Position numbers and translations under genes: made by a program. From Armatimonadota bacterium (GTDB lineage Bacteria > Armatimonadota > Chthonomonadetes > Chthonomonadales > Chthonomonadaceae), in contig JAGWMJ010000012.1 in assembly GCA_028871815.1 (NCBI GenBank), forward strand, positions 1 to 64,000: a DNA stretch of 64,000 nt, written 5' to 3'. Below are positions 8,026 through 16,667 of the stretch, piece by piece; within the stretch, counting starts at the first letter, position 1, and the number at the start of each line of letters is the position of its first letter. The notes under the pieces are model-generated. The model had not been told where the DNA came from. It saw only the letters and a program-made list of their open reading frames with translations, and ran no database searches.

Positions 8026-10104
8026 ATGAAACCGTACGACGCCACATCCATCCATAACGTCGGTCTCTTCGGCCATCAGGGCGCGGGCAAAACCGCGCTG
8101 GCTGAAGCGCTGCTCTACTGTTCGGGTGCGATCGACAGGCTAGGGCGGACCGACGACGGCACCGCAACCACCGATTTCGACAGCGAAGAGCAGCGCCGCA
8201 GAATCAGCATCAACATAGGCCTTGCCCCCTGCGAATGGCATGGCGCCAAGCTGAACATTGTGGACGTGCCCGGCTACCTCGACTTTGTCAACGAGGTCCG
8301 CTGTGCAATGGCCGTGGTTGACGCTGCCATATTGGTCACGCCGGCGCAAAACCAGCCCGAGGTCGGTTTCGACATCGCATGGGACGCAGCCGTTGGCCTT
8401 CAACGACCCCGAGCGGTGTTTATAAACCGTATGGACCGCGAGAACGCCGACTTTGCTCAAGTGGTCACCAGCTTGCGGACGCGCTACGGCACCGCTATTG
8501 CGCCGTTCCAGCTACCGATCGGGTCTGCAGATTCCTTCGCCGGCGTTATCGACCTGTTGGAGATGCGCGCATTCATTGGCGCCGGTAAAGAGGTGACCGA
8601 GACCGAGATTCCCGCGGAATACCGGGCCGAGGCGGACCGATATCGTGAACTGCTGGTGGAATCGGCGGCCGAAGGCGAGGACGGACTACTTGAGAAGTAC
8701 CTGGGTGGCGACGAGCTGACGCATGATGAGGTGATGCATGGGCTGCACACCGGCATCGACGCCGGCAAGGTTGTGCCCGTTTTGTGCGGCTCTGCCGCGC
8801 GGGATATCGGCATGACCGACCTGCTGGATATCATCGTCCACGAGTTTCCCCATCCGGGTGAGGTTGGCCCGGTTGTCGGACGGCGGCCAGGCAGCGACGC
8901 TGCCGAAGAGGTGCGGCCGGTGGATGCCTCCGCGCCGCTAGCGCTGCAGGTTTTCAAAACCATCGCCGACCCATTTCTCGGTACCCTCAGCTACTTCCGG
9001 GTGTGCTCCGGCACGCTCAAAGCGGGGCAGACACTGCTGAATACCTGTACGGGCCGCGAGGAGCGGATCGGGCAGATCTACTTCGCCCGCGGCAAGAACC
9101 AGGAGTTGACGACTGAGATCCGCGCTGGTGATCTCGGCGTGACGAGCAAGCTTGCCGAAACCCACACCGGGGATACGCTCTGTGATCCGACCGCACGAAT
9201 CATCCTCCCGGATTTTGCGTTATTGCCGCCGGCTTATGAGGTGGCTGTTGTCGCCAAAAGCAAGGTTGACGAAGACAAGCTGGGGCCGGCACTCCAGCGC
9301 GTAGCGATGGCCGATCCGTCGTTTCAGTTCCGCCGCGACGCGGAAACCGGACAGACCGTCATTGCAGGCGCGGGCGATACCCATCTTTCGATTGTGGTGG
9401 AGCGCCTGAAGAAATTTGGCGCCAACGTGGATGTAGTGCCGCGCCGCATCGCATATCGTGAAACGATCGGCATCAAAGCCGAAGGGCAAGGCAAACACAA
9501 GAAGCAGTCCGGCGGCCGTGGTCAGTACGGAGACTGCTGGGTGCGTCTCGAGCCGAACCCTGGTGGAGGAATTGTGTTTGTGGACGCTACAGTCGGCGGC
9601 TCAGTGCCTCGCCAGTATCTGCCCGCAGTGGAAAAGGGGATTCGCCAAGCATCGCAATCCGGCACGGTTGCCGGCTTTCCCGTTGTGGATTTTACCGCAA
9701 CGTGCTACGACGGGTCGTACCATGATGTAGACTCCTCCGAGGCCGCTTTTATCATGGCGGGCATTCAGGCTTTCAACAACGTTGCGGCCAAGGCCAACCC
9801 GGTGCTGCTGGAGCCGATTGTTTCTCTGGAGGTCGTAGTTCCCGAAGGCATGCTGGGCGATGTGATGAGCGACCTTTCTTCGCGTCGCGGCCGCATCGTC
9901 GGCACCACGGCGATTGGCGGACATCGCATCTGTTTGAGCGCCACGGTGCCGGAGGCAGAACTGCTGACATATGCTATCGACCTGCGCTCCATTTCCAAGG
10001 GCCGTGGCTCGTTCAGTTTAAGCCCACTGCACTACGAGGAAGTTCCAGCCCACGTGGCGCAAACGGTGGTCAACGAGGCAAAGGTGGCGAAGGAACACGA
10101 ATAA
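8026..10104 (+). CDS. EF-G-like translational GTPase (FusA2-type) inside the spc operon
   Basis: 692 residues with all EF-G domains. G1 is GHQGAGKT (16-23), switch I RRISI (58-62), G3 DVPGYLDF (80-87), G4 NRMD (134-137). Domain IV has HKKQSGGRGQYGD, and domain V is present. In EF-G and EF-Tu, G3 reads DTPGH or DCPGH and the histidine is catalytic; here it is Tyr84, a feature of the EF-G-like/FusA2 paralogues, some of which hydrolyse GTP poorly. It lies between rplE and rpsN on the same strand, with gaps of 40 and 45 bp, so it is probably co-transcribed with ribosomal proteins. A role on the ribosome is inferred; the canonical fusA should lie upstream of tuf outside the window. Confidence 0.88.
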   Translation: MKPYDATSIHNVGLFGHQGAGKTALAEALLYCSGAIDRLGRTDDGTATTDFDSEEQRRRISINIGLAPCEWHGAKLNIVDVPGYLDFVNEVRCAMAVVDAAILVTPAQNQPEVGFDIAWDAAVGLQRPRAVFINRMDRENADFAQVVTSLRTRYGTAIAPFQLPIGSADSFAGVIDLLEMRAFIGAGKEVTETEIPAEYRAEADRYRELLVESAAEGEDGLLEKYLGGDELTHDEVMHGLHTGIDAGKVVPVLCGSAARDIGMTDLLDIIVHEFPHPGEVGPVVGRRPGSDAAEEVRPVDASAPLALQVFKTIADPFLGTLSYFRVCSGTLKAGQTLLNTCTGREERIGQIYFARGKNQELTTEIRAGDLGVTSKLAETHTGDTLCDPTARIILPDFALLPPAYEVAVVAKSKVDEDKLGPALQRVAMADPSFQFRRDAETGQTVIAGAGDTHLSIVVERLKKFGANVDVVPRRIAYRETIGIKAEGQGKHKKQSGGRGQYGDCWVRLEPNPGGGIVFVDATVGGSVPRQYLPAVEKGIRQASQSGTVAGFPVVDFTATCYDGSYHDVDSSEAAFIMAGIQAFNNVAAKANPVLLEPIVSLEVVVPEGMLGDVMSDLSSRRGRIVGTTAIGGHRICLSATVPEAELLTYAIDLRSISKGRGSFSLSPLHYEEVPAHVAQTVVNEAKVAKEHE

Positions 10105-10149
10105 GTGACCCGCGGCCGCTCCGGCGTCCGCATAGGCTTGGAGACAACA

Positions 10150-10335
10150 TTGGCAAAACAGGCACTCATCGAAAAGCAGAAACGGAAGCCGCGGTTCGCA
10201 GTGCGAGCATACACACGGTGCAACGTTTGCGGGCGCCCACGCGGCGTCATCCGCAGGTTCGGCTTGTGCCGAATCTGCTTCCGCGAAATGGCGCACAAGG
10301 GCTTGATTCCCGGCGTACGCAAAGCAAGCTGGTAG
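10150..10335 (+). CDS. rpsN: 30S ribosomal protein S14, zinc (type Z)
   Basis: A 61-residue S14 of the 30S head. The zinc ribbon CNVC-x12-CRIC (cysteines about 24, 27, 40, 43) is complete, and the end [18 protein letters not shown] is diagnostic. The TTG at 10150 gives [16 protein letters not shown], exactly the short type-Z length; TTGGAG stands 5-10 bases upstream. An in-frame GTG at 10105 would add 15 unrelated residues. Confidence 0.95.
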   Translation: MAKQALIEKQKRKPRFAVRAYTRCNVCGRPRGVIRRFGLCRICFREMAHKGLIPGVRKASW

Positions 10336-10344
10336 AGGAGTTAC

Positions 10345-10746
10345 ATGGCTTACACAACCGATCCAATCGCCGACCTGCTGACGCGCATCCGTAACGCGGA
10401 GCGCGCCGGTCATCCCTCTGTCGAACTGGCCTCCAGCCAACTTAAGGTCGAAATCCTGAAGGTTCTGGCCCGTGAGGGCTTTATACAGGGATTCGGAGTG
10501 GTGGAGAAGCAGCCGCAGAACTATGTTCACATCGATCTGAAGTATGGCCCGCGTCGCGAGCACGTTATCACCAACTTGAAGCGCATCAGCAAGCCCGGTA
10601 TGCGCGTCTACTGCAGCCATCAAACAACGCCGCGTGTATTGCGCGGGCTCGGCATCGCCATTATTTCAACATCCCGCGGAATCATGACTGACCGTGAAGC
10701 ACGCAAAGCGGGGCTTGGCGGCGAAGTGCTCTGCCACGTATGGTGA
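10345..10746 (+). CDS. rpsH: 30S ribosomal protein S8
   Basis: S8 (133 residues) organises the 16S central domain and represses the spc operon in E. coli. It starts DPIADLLTRIRNAERAGH and ends with the conserved ISTSRGIMTDREARKAGLGGEVLC block. AGAGGAG precedes the ATG. It follows rpsN by 9 bp. Normal length, all motifs intact. Confidence 0.97.
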   Translation: MAYTTDPIADLLTRIRNAERAGHPSVELASSQLKVEILKVLAREGFIQGFGVVEKQPQNYVHIDLKYGPRREHVITNLKRISKPGMRVYCSHQTTPRVLRGLGIAIISTSRGIMTDREARKAGLGGEVLCHVW

Positions 10747-10792
10747 GTTGGATTCACGGCGTAGAAAGCGCTCGTAGAACGAGGACGACTTA

Positions 10793-11362
10793 ATGTCTCG
10801 AATTGGCAAACAACCTATACCGGTCCCGGCCGGCGTTTCCATAACCGGCGATGCCAATGGCCATGTGACCGTGACCGGGCCGAAGGGATCCCTGGAGGTG
10901 GACATAGTCCCCGACATTACCTTTCGCCAGGAAGACGGACTGCTGCTGGTGGAGCGGCCCGGTGACGCTAAACGTCACCGTGCCCTTCACGGCCTTACGC
11001 GAACGCTCATTGCCAACATGGTAGAGGGCGTTACAAAGGGTTATACACGCCAGCTGGAGATTCAAGGCGTGGGCTATCGCGCCGAGTTGGTCGGCCGATC
11101 GATTCGCCTGCTGCTGGGTATGTCGCACCCGCTGGAGGTTGCACCACGAGACGGGATCACGTTTGAGGTAAGTCAGGATCCGGTAACCCGAAATCCGCTG
11201 ATAACGATATCCGGTATCGACAAGCAGCGAGTAGGTCAGACAGCCGCCGAAATCCGCAAGCTGCGCAAGCCCGAGCCTTACAAAGGCAAAGGCGTGCGCT
11301 ATCGCGGAGAGGCAGTCCGTCGCAAGGCCGGTAAGGCCGCAGGTAAAGGCGCCAAGAAATAG
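10793..11362 (+). CDS. rplF: 50S ribosomal protein L6
   Basis: L6, 189 residues, near the factor-binding site of the 50S subunit. It opens [15 protein letters not shown] with [12 protein letters not shown]. The second half has [17 protein letters not shown] and the conserved [20 protein letters not shown] block, then a basic Lys/Ala tail. ACGAGGACG precedes the ATG. It is followed by an unusually long 117-bp gap holding two hairpins before rplR. Confidence 0.97.
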   Translation: MSRIGKQPIPVPAGVSITGDANGHVTVTGPKGSLEVDIVPDITFRQEDGLLLVERPGDAKRHRALHGLTRTLIANMVEGVTKGYTRQLEIQGVGYRAELVGRSIRLLLGMSHPLEVAPRDGITFEVSQDPVTRNPLITISGIDKQRVGQTAAEIRKLRKPEPYKGKGVRYRGEAVRRKAGKAAGKGAKK

Positions 11363-11388
11363 TGCCTGCCCGATAGGGGCACACGTTC

Positions 11389-11460
11389 GCAAGCCGGTAC
11401 CTCTAATGCCGGCTTGCAGTACGCTATACTGATAGTTCGCGTCTGTCCCGTGGCAGACGC
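11389..11460 (+). promoter_or_regulatory. Two tandem hairpins with a -10-like element in the rplF-rplR gap
   Basis: The gap has a perfect 9-bp inverted repeat (11389-11397 with 11409-11417, GCAAGCCGG/CCGGCTTGC, 11-nt loop). A TATACT -10-like hexamer follows at 11425-11430, then a second hairpin (11439-11445 with 11454-11460, GCGTCTG/CAGACGC). No good -35 is visible. Neither stem has a U-tract. It may be an internal processing site, a weak internal promoter whose transcript begins with the second hairpin, or a binding site for a regulatory ribosomal protein. The structures are seen; any role is inferred. Confidence 0.35.
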
Positions 11461-11479
11461 TGGAAGCGAGTGGTTCAGG

Positions 11480-11845
11480 ATGCGAGTTGAAGAGAAGGAA
11501 AGGTTGCGGCTCCGTCGTCACCGCCGTGTGCGGTCACGCGTTACGGGTACTGCGAACCGGCCGAGACTGAGTGTTTCGCGGAGCCTTAAGCATATCTACG
11601 TTCAGCTGATCGATGACGCGCAGGGGCACACGCTGGTAGCCGCATCGTCACGCGACACGGAGGTGGCTTCGCAAAAGGTGAGCGGGGGAAACCTCTCCGG
11701 CGCCGTTGCAGTGGGCAAGCTGATTGCCGACCGGGCAAAGCAGGCCGGTGTGGGAGCCGTGGTCTTTGACCGCGGCGGATACAAGTACCATGGCCGCGTC
11801 AAGGCGCTAGCCGATGCCGCCCGCGCAGGCGGGCTTAGTTTCTGA
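11480..11845 (+). CDS. rplR: 50S ribosomal protein L18
   Basis: L18 binds 5S rRNA with L5. The 121-residue product from the ATG at 11480 reads [21 protein letters not shown], then [23 protein letters not shown], and ends [22 protein letters not shown], all typical. The upstream in-frame extension (from 11414) runs through the hairpin region and has no family resemblance, so it is excluded. TTCAGG lies directly before the ATG. Confidence 0.95.
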   Translation: MRVEEKERLRLRRHRRVRSRVTGTANRPRLSVSRSLKHIYVQLIDDAQGHTLVAASSRDTEVASQKVSGGNLSGAVAVGKLIADRAKQAGVGAVVFDRGGYKYHGRVKALADAARAGGLSF

Positions 11846-11882
11846 ACGGTTTACGGCGTTTCAGGCGCCGCTGGAGCACTCA

Positions 11883-12410
11883 TTGGCGAAGATAAATCCC
11901 GATACGCTCAATCTGCAGGAACGCGTCATCCGCACCAACAAGTGCCAGAAGACAACCAAAGGCGGCCGCAACATGAGTTGGAGCGCCCTGGTGGTCGTTG
12001 GCGATGGCGAAGGGCATGTGGGTGTTGGCTTGGGCAAGGCTCGCGGCATTCCCGATGCAATCCGCAAGGGCATCGAAGCTGCCCGTAAGAGCCTGATCCG
12101 CGTGCCACTCACCTCCGGCACACTGCCGCACGAGATCTTTCTGCGTCAAGGCGCTGCCGAGGTCATGCTGAGGCCGGCATCAGCTGGAACCGGAATCGTT
12201 GCGGGCAGCAGCATGCGGACGATTCTCGAACTTGCCGGCGTTACCGATGTGCTGGGCAAATCGTTAGGCTCGGCCAACGCGCTGAATATCGCATGGGTGA
12301 CCATCGAGGCGCTGAAGCGGATGAAACAGGCCGGCGAGGTCGCACGGCTGCGCGGAGTGGACCCGCTGCGGCGCCACGACACCGCGCCGGCAGAGGACGT
12401 GGTGCTATGA
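11883..12410 (+). CDS. rpsE: 30S ribosomal protein S5
   Basis: S5 acts in decoding fidelity and the mRNA entry helicase. The core has LQERVIRTNKCQKTTKGGRN, ALVVVGDGEGHVGVGLGKA, RPASAGTGIVAG and KSLGSANALN. The first pattern differs slightly from the usual VNRVAKVVKGGRR (NKCQKTTKGGRN). I choose the TTG at 11883 (MAKINPD, 175 residues): GGAG lies 8 bases upstream and the next gene overlaps its end by 4 bp. A start near 11814 would overlap the end of rplR. Confidence 0.9.
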   Translation: MAKINPDTLNLQERVIRTNKCQKTTKGGRNMSWSALVVVGDGEGHVGVGLGKARGIPDAIRKGIEAARKSLIRVPLTSGTLPHEIFLRQGAAEVMLRPASAGTGIVAGSSMRTILELAGVTDVLGKSLGSANALNIAWVTIEALKRMKQAGEVARLRGVDPLRRHDTAPAEDVVL

Positions 12411-12604
12411 CGACCGCGCTGAAGATCACGCTGGTAAAGAGCGTCATTGGTGGCATGCACGATCAGCGCGCCACCGTGCGATCACTTGGTTTGCGCAGAC
12501 TCGGACAGAGTGTGGAGCGCCCGGATACGCCGGTTGTGCGCGGCATGATTCACCGGGTGCAGCACCTGGTGGTGGTGGAAGCCGCCACCGAAACCAAGGG
12601 TTGA
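12407..12604 (+). CDS. rpmD: 50S ribosomal protein L30
   Basis: L30 (65 residues) of the 50S subunit. The ATG overlaps the rpsE stop (ATGA). The sequence LKITLVKSVIGGMHDQRATV followed by LGLRRLGQSVERPDTPVVRGMIHRVQHLV matches the whole family. The longer upstream frame lies inside rpsE in another phase and is not used. Confidence 0.94.
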   Translation: MTTALKITLVKSVIGGMHDQRATVRSLGLRRLGQSVERPDTPVVRGMIHRVQHLVVVEAATETKG

Positions 12605-12624
12605 CGGTACGGTATAAAACAACT

Positions 12625-13131
12625 ATGACTGAACAGCCAGAACCCATTGCGGCGCATACGCTAAAGCCCGCGCCTGGATCGACGCACCGCCGAAAGCGCG
12701 TGGGCCGAGGCATTGGCAGCGGACGTGGCAAAACGTCCACTCGCGGATACAACGGAAACAAAGCTCGCGGCAGCGTGAATCCAAACTTCGAAGGCGGCCA
12801 AACCCCGCTCCATCGCCGGCTGCCGGAGCGTCGCGGCGTAGGGAAGCGAAATCCGCACGGGTTTCACCCGATTCGCAAGCGTCAATACGCGCTCATCAAT
12901 GTGGGCGCGCTCACCACGCTGTTCTCCCCCGATGACGTGGTAACGCCGGATGTGCTGCTGCAGCGCGGCTTGATCCGGAACCTGCATCAGGGATTGAAGG
13001 TGCTGGCAGACGGTGAGTGTAGCATCAAACTGGCGATCTCCGCGCACGCGGTCTCGGCGGCGGCACGAACCAAGATTGAGGCGGCAGGCGGGGAGGTTAC
13101 TCTTCTTCCCGCGATCAGGAGCCGAGCCTAG
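12625..13131 (+). CDS. rplO: 50S ribosomal protein L15
   Basis: L15, a late-binding 50S assembly protein. The N-terminal Gly/Arg-rich block is typical: KRVGRGIGSGRGKTSTRG, then FEGGQTPLHRRLPERRG and FHPIRKRQYALINVG. From the ATG at 12625 it is 168 residues. A TTG at 12601, overlapping the rpmD stop as TTGA, would add eight residues and fit the coupled style of this operon; neither start has a clear ribosome site. The stop is directly followed by the secY ATG. Confidence 0.93.
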   Translation: MTEQPEPIAAHTLKPAPGSTHRRKRVGRGIGSGRGKTSTRGYNGNKARGSVNPNFEGGQTPLHRRLPERRGVGKRNPHGFHPIRKRQYALINVGALTTLFSPDDVVTPDVLLQRGLIRNLHQGLKVLADGECSIKLAISAHAVSAAARTKIEAAGGEVTLLPAIRSRA

Positions 13132-14427
13132 ATGTTTCAGGCCGTTCGTCGGGCCGCCTCCATACCGGAGCTAAGAAACCGGATTCTGTTCGTGCTCGGC
13201 ATGTTCAGTATCTTTGCCGTCGGCGCGCACATTCCGGTCCCGGGGATCGATCACGCCAAGCTGGCGGCGATTATGGGCCAGCAAGGCGGAGGACTGTTGG
13301 GCCTCGTGGATGTGTTCTCCGGAGGCGCGTTTCGGCGAATGTCGCTGTTCGCCATGGGTATCGCGCCCTACATCAACTCCTCCATTATCATGCAGATGAT
13401 GGCGGTGGCGATACCACAGTTGGACGCGCTCCAAAAGGAGGGCGAGTCGGGTCGAAAGCAAATCGCCCGAATCACCCGGCGCCTCACGGTTGCCCTGTCG
13501 GTTCTTCAGGCAACCGGCATGACGCTCATCTTCTCGCGCGGTGGCATCGAAGTATCCTGGATTACGCGCATCCAGATCATCGTAACGCTTACAGCAGCCT
13601 CCCAGTTCCTCGTCTGGATGGGTGAGCAGGTTACCGAAAAGGGCGTTGGCAACGGAGTGTCGCTGGTGATTTTTGCCGGCATCCTGCTTAGCTTGCCGTA
13701 CCAGGTGAATCTGATCTGGCTGCAGGTTAGCCATGGCACCGTGCCGTGGATCAACATGGTGCTCCTGATTGCTGCATTCGTCGGAACCGTCTATGCCGTG
13801 GTTTATATTACGGAAGGTACGCGTCGGATCCCCATCAGCCATGCCAAGCGCGTAATCGGTATGCGGCAGACTCAAGCGCAAAGTTCGTTTCTGCCGATCA
13901 AGGTGAACACGGCCGGTGTTATGCCGATCATCTTTGCCATCTCGATGGTCCTGCTGCCGCAGACGTTGGTGCAGCTGGTGCCCCCCGCAAGCAGCGGGCC
14001 GTTCGCATGGATCCATAACTTCGCAACCTGGTTCAATCCGGCGGCAAACTGGATCCCGCTGGGCCTATATGCGCTCGCGGTTATCGTCTTTACATACTTC
14101 TACACCTCCATTGTGCTGAATACGGAGGAGCTCTCCGACAATCTGCGCAAGTACGGCAACTACATTCCCGGTATCCGACCAGGTAAGCCTACGCTGGACT
14201 ACCTTGAGCGTGTGGTATCACGCATCACCCTGGCGGGAGCGGTGTTCCTGGCCCTCGTCGCCGTTGCTCAGTACCTCATTCCAGCGTGGACCGGCTTCCG
14301 CAGCTTTACGCTGGTCGGCGGTACGTCGCTTCTCATCGTGGTGGGTGTGGGTATTGAAACGCTGCAGGCTATCGAGGCCCAGCTGATCATGCGAAATTAC
14401 GAAGGATTCATCCGGAACAAGAAGTAG
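13132..14427 (+). CDS. secY: Preprotein translocase subunit SecY
   Basis: The channel subunit of the Sec translocon in the cytoplasmic membrane, 431 residues with ten predicted membrane helices. Visible family marks: IPVPGID in the first periplasmic part, the plug region FSGGAFRRMSLFAMGIAPYI, GVGNGVSLVIFAGI in the middle, and the C-terminal RNYEGFIRNKK. The basic cytosolic loop RRIPISHAKRVIGMRQTQ near residue 230-245 is the ribosome/SecA contact. It abuts rplO as in most spc operons. Confidence 0.97.
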   Translation: MFQAVRRAASIPELRNRILFVLGMFSIFAVGAHIPVPGIDHAKLAAIMGQQGGGLLGLVDVFSGGAFRRMSLFAMGIAPYINSSIIMQMMAVAIPQLDALQKEGESGRKQIARITRRLTVALSVLQATGMTLIFSRGGIEVSWITRIQIIVTLTAASQFLVWMGEQVTEKGVGNGVSLVIFAGILLSLPYQVNLIWLQVSHGTVPWINMVLLIAAFVGTVYAVVYITEGTRRIPISHAKRVIGMRQTQAQSSFLPIKVNTAGVMPIIFAISMVLLPQTLVQLVPPASSGPFAWIHNFATWFNPAANWIPLGLYALAVIVFTYFYTSIVLNTEELSDNLRKYGNYIPGIRPGKPTLDYLERVVSRITLAGAVFLALVAVAQYLIPAWTGFRSFTLVGGTSLLIVVGVGIETLQAIEAQLIMRNYEGFIRNKK

Positions 14428-14577
14428 TCGGCCCGGTAGCCGGCTGTAACTCGGCGGGCTGCGGCTATGCTGCGCTCGCAAAACCGGCCAAACGGGCGAC
14501 GACGCTCCGAGGCCCTGCTGTATACAATCTCAGCCTGTTCGGGGTGTGTACCCGCAAAGGCGCGGGGAAAAGAGGCT

Positions 14578-15279
14578 ATGTACATCGTATTGCTGGGTCC
14601 GCCCGGCTCGGGGAAAGGAACGCAGGCCGCGCGGATCGCCGCCTACTGCCGCATTCCAGCGGTATCAACCGGCGCCATTTTTCGCGATGCCCTGGCACGT
14701 GGCACGGCGCTCGGCCAAGCCGTTAGCGCGGTGAGAATGGATCGCGGAGAGTATGTACCCGACGATGTGGTACTGGCTGCTGTGGATGAGCGGTTGGCGC
14801 TACCAGACTGCGCCAACGGCTGCATTTTCGACGGTTTTCCGAGAACCGTGGAGCAGGCGCACGGACTGGACGCTGTGCTGGTTGCGCGGCACGCGTCGCT
14901 GGACATGGTACTGGAACTAATCGTGCCCGAGGCAGTACTTATCGACCGCTTTACGGGGCGGCGGGTGTGCCCCAGGGATGCCTCCACGTACCACGTTCGG
15001 TATCAGCCGCCAAAAGTAGACGGGCGATGTGACCTGTGTGGGAGTCCGCTCATCATTCGGGCCGACGATGCCGAAGACGTGGTAGAGCGCCGGTTGGCAC
15101 TCTATCACGAAGCCACGATGCCATTAGCGAAGAACTACCGAAACCGAGTACAATATCGGGCTATCGAAGCGGATCGATCAGCCGATGCCATTTTCGAAGC
15201 GGTGAAGGTCGCGCTTGGCGCATGCATGCCGCAGACCGCCGCGGCGCCGCCTTCGCAGGCGTGCAGTGCCGGACAATAG
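14578..15279 (+). CDS. adk: Adenylate kinase
   Basis: Interconverts ATP + AMP and 2 ADP. The 233-residue product has the P-loop GPPGSGKGTQ (residues 7-16), the AMP-binding segment STGAIFRD, and FDGFPRTVEQA. The LID carries CPRD...CDLC, so the zinc site would be Cys-Asp-Cys-Cys rather than four cysteines. I take the ATG at 14578, with AGAGG upstream. The last 15 residues are Ala/Pro-rich. It follows secY after 150 bp that contain a TACAAT -10-like hexamer (14523-14528) but no -35. Confidence 0.95.
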   Translation: MYIVLLGPPGSGKGTQAARIAAYCRIPAVSTGAIFRDALARGTALGQAVSAVRMDRGEYVPDDVVLAAVDERLALPDCANGCIFDGFPRTVEQAHGLDAVLVARHASLDMVLELIVPEAVLIDRFTGRRVCPRDASTYHVRYQPPKVDGRCDLCGSPLIIRADDAEDVVERRLALYHEATMPLAKNYRNRVQYRAIEADRSADAIFEAVKVALGACMPQTAAAPPSQACSAGQ

Positions 15280-15292
15280 CAGAAGCTACTGT

Positions 15293-16081
15293 ATGAAAGA
15301 TACCAGCCGAACCGTCGGCGTACAACCGAAGACCGATGCGGAGATCGAATTGATCCGCCAGGCCGGGCGCGTCGTCCACCGAGTTCTGAACGCGTGCGGT
15401 CAGGCAGTCGCGCCCGGAATTGTAACCGGGGATCTTGAAGATATCGCTATCTCGGTTATATCCGCCGCCGGTGGGTCTTCTCCCTTCCTGGGGTATGCAC
15501 CACCCGGTCATCCGCCGTATCCTGCATGGACGTGCGTGTCGGTGAATAACGAGATCGTGCATGGAATTCCCGGACGCCGCAAACTGGAGGAAGGCGACAT
15601 CGTCACGGTAGACGTCGGCGTGGAGCTGCATGGCTTCATCGCCGACAGCGCCTGGACTTTCGCTGTAGGCGAAGTGAGCTCCGAGACTGCAATGCTGCTT
15701 GAAGTTACCGAGCGAGCCCTGTACGACGGCATCGCGCAGGTCCACAGCGGCGGTCGCGTGTCCGACATAGGAGCAGCCGTGCAAACCCGGGCGGAACGCA
15801 GTGGGCTTTCGGTGGTGAAGGAGCTGACCGGGCACGGAGTCGGGCGATCTCTTCATGAGGATCCGCAGATACCCAACTACGGACGGCCCGGGCGGGGACC
15901 GGAACTGGTAACCGGGATGACGTTCGCGATCGAGCCGATGCTGAATCTGGGCGGGTCTCGGATCGCCGTGCTGGATGACGGGTGGACCATAGTAACAGCC
16001 GACGGATCACGGTCGGCGCACTTCGAACATAGCGTTGCCGTGGCGGATTGCGGTGCGCAGATTCTGACAAACGGAGACTGA
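15293..16081 (+). CDS. map: Methionine aminopeptidase, type I
   Basis: Removes the initiator methionine from nascent proteins. The pita-bread metal ligands are all visible: Asp107, Asp118 (TVDVGVELHGFIAD), His181 (TGHGVG), Glu214 (FAIEPML) and Glu245 (HFEHSVAV). The substrate-pocket His90 (NNEIVHG) is also present. 262 residues, no N-terminal zinc finger, so the short type I form. It starts 14 bp after adk and ends as TGAATG with infA. Confidence 0.96.
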   Translation: MKDTSRTVGVQPKTDAEIELIRQAGRVVHRVLNACGQAVAPGIVTGDLEDIAISVISAAGGSSPFLGYAPPGHPPYPAWTCVSVNNEIVHGIPGRRKLEEGDIVTVDVGVELHGFIADSAWTFAVGEVSSETAMLLEVTERALYDGIAQVHSGGRVSDIGAAVQTRAERSGLSVVKELTGHGVGRSLHEDPQIPNYGRPGRGPELVTGMTFAIEPMLNLGGSRIAVLDDGWTIVTADGSRSAHFEHSVAVADCGAQILTNGD

Positions 16082-16441
16082 ATGCCAGGACCAAGACGAC
16101 CATCCGGGCCAATGCGCCCGGGCGCGCAGCGCCGCAAGAAACCGCCCGTCGCAGCCACCACACCTGGTGCGACCACGGGAGCGCCGGTACGGAAAGTGCC
16201 CGCGGCCGACTCTGGCAAAGAGCCGGGGATTGAAGTAGAGGGTGTGGTGTCGGAAGCGCTGCCGAATGCAACGTTTCGCGTGGAGATAACTGTGGGCGAG
16301 CAGGCACGTTCAGTGCTGGCGCATGTCTCGGGGAAGATGCGGCAGAACTACATCCGTATTCTCCCGGGTGACCGCGTGCTTCTGGAGTTATCGCCATACG
16401 ATGTGGAGCGAGGGCGTATTCGATATCGGTATAAGTCATAG
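16082..16441 (+). CDS. infA: Translation initiation factor IF-1 with N-terminal extension
   Basis: IF-1 binds the 30S A site during initiation. The last 72 residues are the OB-fold: [40 protein letters not shown] and the closing [15 protein letters not shown]. Normal IF-1 is 72 residues; here about 48 Pro/Arg/Ala-rich residues precede it. The ATG at 16082 has GGAG five bases upstream and follows the map stop directly. A GTG at 16196 (81-residue product) is the only alternative and has a weak ribosome site. Confidence 0.92.
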   Translation: MPGPRRPSGPMRPGAQRRKKPPVAATTPGATTGAPVRKVPAADSGKEPGIEVEGVVSEALPNATFRVEITVGEQARSVLAHVSGKMRQNYIRILPGDRVLLELSPYDVERGRIRYRYKS

Positions 16442-16544
16442 TCGGTTAAATGCTGCAGTTGCGTGCGGCAGATACTCGCGCCACCGCGCAAAGTCCGATC
16501 GGTGACGTGATGGGCACTAGCGTGTGCCGCGACGGAGGTGTTTT

Positions 16545-16658
16545 GTGAAGGTTCGAGCATCGGTGAAGAAGATGTGCGAAAAATGCAAGGTCATCAAGCG
16601 CGAGGGCGTGGTTCGCGTAATCTGCGTCAACCCGAAGCACAAGCAGCGCCAGGGCTAG
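16545..16658 (+). CDS. rpmJ: 50S ribosomal protein L36
   Basis: A 37-residue protein too short to be picked up easily. The GTG at 16545, with a strong GGAGG six bases upstream, gives [20 protein letters not shown] and [16 protein letters not shown]. The zinc ligands Cys11, Cys14, Cys27 and His32 are all there, so this is the zinc form of L36. It lies between infA and rpsM as in most bacteria. The stop is followed after 9 bases by the rpsM TTG. Confidence 0.96.
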   Translation: MKVRASVKKMCEKCKVIKREGVVRVICVNPKHKQRQG

Positions 16659-16667
16659 GAGGCCGTT

